Part shown: positions 58,560-64,000 of the stretch, piece after piece | Numbering within the stretch: position 1 is the first letter of the stretch | How the letters are laid out: every line of letters begins with the position of its first letter | DNA from: Tupaia tana | Taxonomy: Eukaryota > Chordata > Mammalia > Scandentia > Tupaiidae | Length of the DNA stretch: 64,000 bases | Assembly (NCBI GenBank): GCA_026018925.1 | Contig: JAKSZU010000009.1 | Coordinates: 70,048,949-70,112,948 of the forward strand | Reading direction: 5' to 3' | Position numbers and translations under genes: made by a program | Notes under the pieces: model-generated | Told to the model about the DNA's origin: nothing | What the model saw: only the letters and a program-made list of their open reading frames with translations | Database searches by the model: none

Positions 58560-59734
58560 TTTTACATTTAGTTTTCTAACTTTTTTGAGCTTGTTTCTTT
58601 ATTTGTAAATTAGATATAATAGTGTTTATGTACAGAATTCATAAAAGAATTAAGATAACATATATGAAAGAATATTATACAGAAACAGCACACTGACTTT
58701 TCCTTAGCTTCTATGACCCTAGAAGTGTTCCTGGGAGGAGGTCTGTCTGGCTATAGACATAAATGCAGACCTGGCCCTTACAAACACACCATCAACAATA
58801 AGCCAGGAAGAAAAGTCTCTAACTTTCAGGCAAGACTAAAAGGAAATAGATTTCAACAATGTGTTCTCTCTTCTCATTTCACTGAACTATTACATTTCAA
58901 GTATTTTACAGATACATTAACTTAGCTCATTTTACATAAAGCTTAAGGTTTCAACTGTGGGAATAAAATTCCATTGTTCATGGAAATATCCATGTATTGT
59001 AAAAAGAAAAATGAAAGACATTATCTAAAGACAATTTATTGCAAATGAGTGGGAGAGAGAGAAAGTGCTATGCATGTGTGTGGTGGTAGCATTAAAATCT
59101 CTAGAAATTGTTCTAAAGTCATGTACCTAATGAAGAAACACTTATTCAAGAATAATACACAAAATCTTGGTGAGAACAGCAGGAGTCTGTGGAAATTGAA
59201 ACATGGCCTACCTCTTCCTTCCTCTCCTTTAGCTCAGTGTGACAGAGCGGCCACTTCATACAGATCTGGCAGAGAAGATAGAGCTTCCTTTTCCTGAAGC
59301 TCTCAGTCAAAGGCTACTATATGTCTGTGAAGAGAGAAGATCATCAGTATTATATTCCTCGAACACGGCAGAGGCTAATTGCAAGTGAATGCAGCTAAGA
59401 GTTCAAGGTGCATTTTCTCCATATAGCTCATATTTGTTTGACAGAGTCTTTTCCCAGGCATGGTAGACCAAGTATCCTAAGACCCCAATTGTTCTCATCA
59501 TCCTCTTTTTGAAGTATGAGTTTACATACCAAAAGAAGCAAGCAAAATGGACCAGAGATTACTTCCCCTGTCACATGTGACTCTAAAATAGCATGAATGT
59601 CACTAGGAGAGGAACATGCCACTTCCTCAGCTCAAGCTTCACAGCAGAAGCACAGATATTTTGTGAAGGACAGAACCTCCCAAAACAGTTCTAAAGTGTT
59701 ACCCAATGTAACTTAGCATATGGAATAGAGTGTG
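58560..59734. other. Unrecognised sequence, part less AT-rich
   Basis: 58690-59700 is less AT-rich than its surroundings and has frames of 70-80 codons (58713-58925, 59049-59297) with no recognised domain. An old L1 5' end or another decayed repeat is possible. I could not identify it, and it is the best place here to search for something unannotated. Confidence 0.4.
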
Positions 59735-59749
59735 AAAAGTTTAAAGATA

Positions 59750-60017
59750 GGTACCAGAAGTTAGCGTAATGGCTTTGTCACTGGATTCCCATGTAGTCAA
59801 CCGCAGTTCGAGTCCCTGACTTAAACTCACATCGGGTGCGTGTATGTGCGTGCTCAAGATCCCGAGAGGAGAACGGAGTAGAAGGGATTGTGGCGTGGCC
59901 ATGCCCCCTGGGGGGTGATTTCTTGCTTTCTGTCTCTCTGTCTATCTCTGTCTCTCTGGCAAACACAAACGCCCTGTAGCAAAAACCTCTCCAAAAAAAA
60001 AAAAAAAAAGGAAAAAG
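59750..60017 (+). mobile_element. SINE-L with a small deletion in the head
   Basis: ggtaccagaagttagcgtaa; the sequence after the B box is shortened (gagtccctgacttaaactca lacks the acccggtggc block). The 15-bp TSD aaaagtttaaagata is at 59735-59749 and, with one mismatch, at 60018-60032. Confidence 0.95.
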
Positions 60018-60059
60018 AAAAGTTCAAAGATAAATAATGCTCTATAAAATAATGAAGGA

Positions 60060-60300
60060 CGCCAGCAGGTGGTGCTGTTGTTAAGGCCATAGGCTCCCAC
60101 ATGGTTGACCATGGTTTGAGTCCAAGACCTCGCAGTGTGAAAATAATTCCAGGTATGTGTGTGTTCATGCCCAAAATCCTGAGAAGAGAATTGAGGAGAA
60201 AGGATTGCAGCATGGTCATCTACCCAGAGGGTGATTTTTCACTTTCCTTCTCTCTGTTTCTCTCCAGCAAGCTCACATACTTTATGGGGGGGGGGGGGAC
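60060..60300 (+). mobile_element. SINE-L with older head and a G-run near its tail
   Basis: gacgccagcaggtggtgctg, with the SINE-L body diverged. Instead of the usual tail it ends ctttatggggggggggggga (G-run 60286-60298). The flanks gctctataaaataatgaagg and gctctagaaaataatgattt are a TSD. Confidence 0.9.
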
Positions 60301-60918
60301 TAAAAAAGTGCTCTAGAAAATAATGATTTTACTGGTAAGCAACTAAGATGTAAATAGTAGCTCGATGAGAATGTGCTAAATCATAAACTTCTAAGTTTTT
60401 AGGAGACCATCAGAGAGATAGACAACTAAGTAGACAGCTTATCTGGTTAGCATAAAGGTTAACCTGGTTTCAAAAACTACTTATAAAAGAGTCTGAAAAT
60501 AGATCAGACTACAGAATAGTTTGTGCACCAAGATATTACAAAGAACAAAAATCAGGTAGCAATTAGTGAAGGATAGATGATGAAAAGAATACCAATAGAA
60601 TGAGAAGAGAAAATGAAAAAGAAGCAGAAAATACATATGAGGAAATAATGGATGAAATGTTTGAAAGTTAATGCAAAACAATAATATACATATACAGAAT
60701 CTCTAGCAATCTGAACACAAAATAATCCACACCAAGACTCATCATAATGAAAATGTTCAAAAGCAAAGAGAAAGAAAAAAAAAATTGAAAACATAAGGGG
60801 GGAAAAAAAAACTCATGAAATATAAGGGATTAACCCCAGTTAGATAAAGTTGATTTCTCATCAAAAAACATAGAATACAAAAACCAATGTTACAACATAT
60901 TCAAAATATTGAAATGTA

Positions 60919-61069
60919 AGGGCTGGCAGGTGGTGTGGTGGTTAGGGGTGCTGGACTCCCATAAGACTGACCACAGTTTGAGTCCCAGAACTAACAGCTT
61001 GCTTTCTCACTTTCTCTCTCGCTCTCACTCTCTCTCTCTCTCTGCCCAAATTAAAATAAATAAATAAAT
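60919..61069 (+). mobile_element. SINE-S
   Basis: gggctggcaggtggtgtggt, 'cagcttgctttctcactttc', a CT block of about 25 bp, and the end gcccaaattaaaataaataa. No clear TSD. Confidence 0.92.
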
Positions 61070-61156
61070 GAAGTTGAATAAAATAATTCTAAAAAAGAGA
61101 GATCTTCAAAATCTTTAAATATAAAAACAACCTAAAATTTGTAAAGCAAGAATCTC

Positions 61157-61438
61157 TCTCTCTCTCTCTGTTTTTTTTTTTTTTTTGTTTTTGTTTTTTG
61201 TTTTGTTTTTTTTTTTTTTAGAGGTTTTTGCTATAGGGCACGTGCACTTGCCAGAAAGACAGAGAGAGACAGAAATCAAGAAATCTCCGGAGGATGGCCA
61301 CACCACAGTCTCTTGTCCTCCATTCTCCTCGTGGGATCTTGAGCACTCATGCACATGCGCCCGGCATGAGTTTTAAGTCACCGGATTTTGACAACATGGG
61401 AATCCAGTGACATAGCCATTACGCCAACTGCTGGTCCC
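61157..61438 (-). mobile_element. SINE-L with a long interrupted poly-T
   Basis: The minus copy has a T-rich tail of about 50 bases (61171-61220, interrupted by G). The body is shortened at the hairpin (aaatctccggaggatggcca). The TSD aaagcaagaatct (about 61143-61155) is repeated as aaagcaacaatct (61439-61451). Confidence 0.93.
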
Positions 61439-62586
61439 AAAGCAACAATCTTATATCTATGATATTAATATTCAATATAAAAGTGAAATCAACACATTCC
61501 TGGATAAACAAAAATTGAGGAAATAAATCACACTAGCAAATTTTTTATATAAGAAATAGTAAAGCAAGTTCTTGAAGTTGAATGCAAATGAATCCAGACT
61601 GTAATTTAAATCCACACACAAAAAAATCAAAAGAACTAGTAAAGGTAATTGTGAAATTATGAAAAACAGCATAAGTTAATTAATTGTCTCTATTTCTCCT
61701 TAACAAACTTTAAAGAAATTACATAAAAATCCATGTTCATGAATTATATATTATTTATATAGCAGTACTTCAAAATATTATCTACAAATTCAATGCAACT
61801 ATTAAAAATCTCAGCTGGTTCACTCCAGAAATTAGTAAGCTGATAACAAAATTCCTATGGAAAATCCAGAGACCCAGAATACCCAAAATAAACTTGAAGC
61901 AGAGAAAAAAAACAAGGCTAACATATTCTGATTTATAATAATAAATGCCTGAAATGATGGATGATTATTGCACTGATTTGATCATTACACATTGTATTTA
62001 TATACTGAAAAATCACACCGTACTCCATAAATATACTCCATAGATATATATAGCTATGTTAATTAAAATTGTAATATTAAAAACTTATTACATATCTGAA
62101 GCAATCAAGATAGTAGGTGTTGGAATAAAAATAGTCATGTGAATCAATAAAATATAATTAAAAGTCCAGAAATAAACCCTTACATTTATGATTGATTTTT
62201 CCTTACAGTGCCAAGTTGTTCAAATTGTGAAAGAGTAGAGTTTTTAATAAATGATAACTTTAACAATTGAATATACCAATATGCAGAAGAGTAGACTTGA
62301 CTCCTTCCCCCGCCACACATACATTAACTAAAAACGAATTATAGACCAAACTGTAAGAGCTAAAAGTGTAACACTCTTAGAAAAATATTATAGGAGTAAA
62401 TATTCTAGAATATGGGTTAGACAAAGCCTTCTTATATAACACTGAAAGGACAAGTGATGGAAATGGAATTGAGAAAATAATTCCATTTACAATAGCATCA
62501 AAAATAGCACATACATATGAAGAAATATAAGCAAGGAGGCACAAGCCTTGTACAGTGAAAATGAAAAATTGCTTAAAAAATTTTAA

Positions 62587-62860
62587 AGGCCAGCAGATGT
62601 GTACAGTGGTTAAGGCACTAGATTCCCACATGGTCAACCGAGGTTCAAGTCTCACACCTGATGGCTTAAAACTCACACTGGGCACATGCACATGTGTACC
62701 CAAAATCCCAAGAGGAGAATGGAGGATAAAGAATTGCTGAATGACCATCCTTCCTGGAAATGATTTCTCACTTTTTGTCTCTCTGTCTCTTTCTCTCTCT
62801 TCAGCAAGCACATATGCCCTATAGCAAAAGTCTCTCTAAAAACAAAACAAAACAAACAAA
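62587..62860 (+). mobile_element. SINE-L body with older head
   Basis: ggccagcagatgtgtacagt, 'caccctgatggctt'-type head region, 'aagaggagaatggaggataa', and an AAACAAAAC-type tail. Hairpin lost (ccttcctggaaatg). Confidence 0.9.
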
Positions 62861-62935
62861 TTAGAATATACAAAAAAGTGAAAAGACTGGATATGTTCGG
62901 GAACAGAAGACAATATTGTTAAGATGGCAATACTG

Positions 62936-63171
62936 GGGCTAGCAGGTGTGGTGGTTAAGGTGCTGGATTCCCATATGGCCAACCATGGTCTTAGTCCCAG
63001 GAGCATATGTGTACATGCCCAAAATCCCATGAGGAGAATGGCAGAGAAGGGATTGCTACATAGCCATCCCCCAAGGACATGATTTCTCACTTTCCCTCTT
63101 TCTGTCTCTCTGTAGGGAGTACATATACCCTATGACAAAGACCCAACCCTCCACCCCCTCACACACACAAC
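62936..63171 (+). mobile_element. SINE-L body with older head, internally shortened
   Basis: ggggctagcaggtgtggtgg; about 30 bp are missing after the B box (agtcccaggagcatatgtgt). The tail is CA- and A-rich. The TSD agatggcaatact is repeated as aaatggcaacact at about 63174-63188. Confidence 0.9.
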
Positions 63172-63499
63172 AAAAAATGGCAACACTACTCAAAGCTATC
63201 TATAGAGTTGATGCAATTCTCATAAAAATCCCAATGGTCTTTTTGCAAAAGTGGTAAGGGTGATTCTAAAATTTATATAGAAATACAAGGGACCCTGAAT
63301 ACTTAAAACTATCTTGAAAAGGAAAATCAAAAATAAAAGATTCAGTTTCACATTTAAAACTTATTACAAAATTACAGTAATTAAAACAGTGTGTTACTGG
63401 CAGAAATAAAGACATAGACCAATAAATATAATTGAGAATCTAGAAATAAACCCATACATCTATGGTCAAAAGATTTTCTTATTTTTTTCTGATTTTTAA

Positions 63500-63661
63500 A
63501 TAATTATTTATTAAATTTTATTTATTATTATTATTATTTTAGTTTGGCCCCAGAGAGAGAGAGAGAGAAAGTGAGAAAATAAGCTGCCAGGTCCAAGACT
63601 TGAACCACAGTTGTCCACGTGGGAATTCAGCATTTTAACTACCACATCACCTGCCAGCTCT
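63500..63661 (-). mobile_element. SINE-S with (TTA)n tail
   Basis: The minus copy has tttatttattattattatta on its tail side, and 'gtttggccccagagagagag' then the head 'cacatcacctgccagctctg'. Confidence 0.9.
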
Positions 63662-63742
63662 GGTTAATTGATTATCAACAAGAGTGTCAAGACAATTTAA
63701 TAGAGAAAAAATAGTCTTTTTAACAAATGATATGTTCACAAT

Positions 63743-63778
<36 letters not shown>
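63743..63778. repeat. (TG)n microsatellite
   Basis: About 16 TG units inside the old plus-strand L1. Confidence 0.96.
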
Positions 63779-63779
<1 letters not shown>

Positions 63780-64000
63780 ATAAAATTTAGATTGCTACCT
63801 GAAATAACATGTAAAAATTAACTAAAATATTTCAACAAACTAAATATACCAGCCACACCAATACAATTCTTAGAAAGAAATATAAGGGCAAATCTTCATG
63901 AATTGTATTGACAATAGCATACAGACAATAGTCTGTGATATAACACCAAAAAAAGAACAAGAATAGAAAATAATACATAAATTGGACATCATTAAAATAC

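Larger units (their letters stand above)
57490..58560 (-). mobile_element. Old L1ME-like 3' region
   Basis: Minus-strand sequence 58190-58530 follows the old L1 ORF2 end ('gatgaagttgagcatatttt', 'tcttcatgcatttttcagtt', 'acaaatatcctctaccaatt'). It is interrupted on the left by two SINE-L. Confidence 0.65.
60310..64000 (+). mobile_element. Old L1, plus strand, rearranged and running off the window
   Basis: 60540-60910 and 61440-61680 resemble ORF1 and its 3' end (caagactcatcataatgaaa, ttcctggataaacaaaaatt). At about 61735 it jumps to the ORF2 distal region (aattcaatgcaactattaaa, tcctatggaaaatccagaga, ataaacccttacatttatga). Near 62420 it jumps back to an earlier ORF2 point, and the same region is read again at 63180-63480 (gttgatgcaattctcataaa, ataaacccatacatctatgg). 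All frames are broken. Four or more SINEs interrupt it. Confidence 0.8.

Overview
The window looks like an intergenic stretch, or possibly a large intron, of a placental (eutherian) mammal genome. I found no protein-coding exon, functional RNA gene, operon or CRISPR array. The evidence for the host is a layered repeat content: fossil MIR and L2, MaLR-type LTRs, several ages of L1, and about 50 copies of tRNA-like SINEs with A-rich tails and target-site duplications (TSDs). There is no Alu, B1, B2, carnivore Can-SINE, artiodactyl CHR or AfroSINE. The dominant SINE should therefore identify the lineage, but I cannot name it securely. Colugo (Dermoptera) is one guess, held weakly.

Three SINE forms recur and are named here for reference. 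SINE-L is about 260 bp. It has a head GGACCAGCAGTTAGCGTAAT with pol III A and B boxes, a body with a CCCCCCTGGGGGG hairpin, a CT-rich block, and an end CCTCTCC followed by A(n). SINE-S is about 150 bp. It has a head GCCAGCAGGTGGCATAGTGG and an end CTGGTCAAATTAAAATAAA. SINE-O comprises older long copies with heads such as GGCCAGCCTGTGGTGTGG and tails rich in AATAA. Some copies combine an older head with a SINE-L body.

Layout. 1-5.6 kb: an L1 3' fossil, a hAT-like fossil, mostly unrecognised AT-rich DNA, two SINE-L, a MaLR LTR and a mariner-type MITE. 5.6-10.2 kb: minus-strand L1 remains, including one with large internal deletions. 10.2-18.3 kb: SINEs, unrecognised DNA, a broken processed copy of HNRNPC on the minus strand (15.0-15.9 kb), and an L1 3' end. 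18.4-23.0 kb: a minus-strand L1 with long stretches of readable ORF2, followed by a 162-bp direct repeat at its 5' side. 23-31 kb: SINEs, a MaLR LTR, an older L1 and a second MITE. 31.3-40.1 kb: stacked minus-strand L1s riddled with SINEs. 40.1-50 kb: L2, MIR, many SINE-L (including the freshest-looking copy at 46.9 kb), a plus-strand L1 3' end and a large unrecognised block. 50-58.6 kb: fossil minus-strand L1s, a third MITE, a palindromic TG/TA/CA tract and a close inverted pair of full-length SINEs. 59-64 kb: unrecognised sequence, then a plus-strand fossil L1 with SINE insertions running off the end.

How the parts relate: L1 enzymes presumably mobilised the SINEs and made the HNRNPC retrocopy, because many copies show A-tails and TSDs that start A-rich. 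The L1s visible here are all broken. The least described items are the SINE set itself, the small mariner-like MITE family (three full copies and one half copy), and the L1 5' heads with 127-bp and 162-bp direct repeats.
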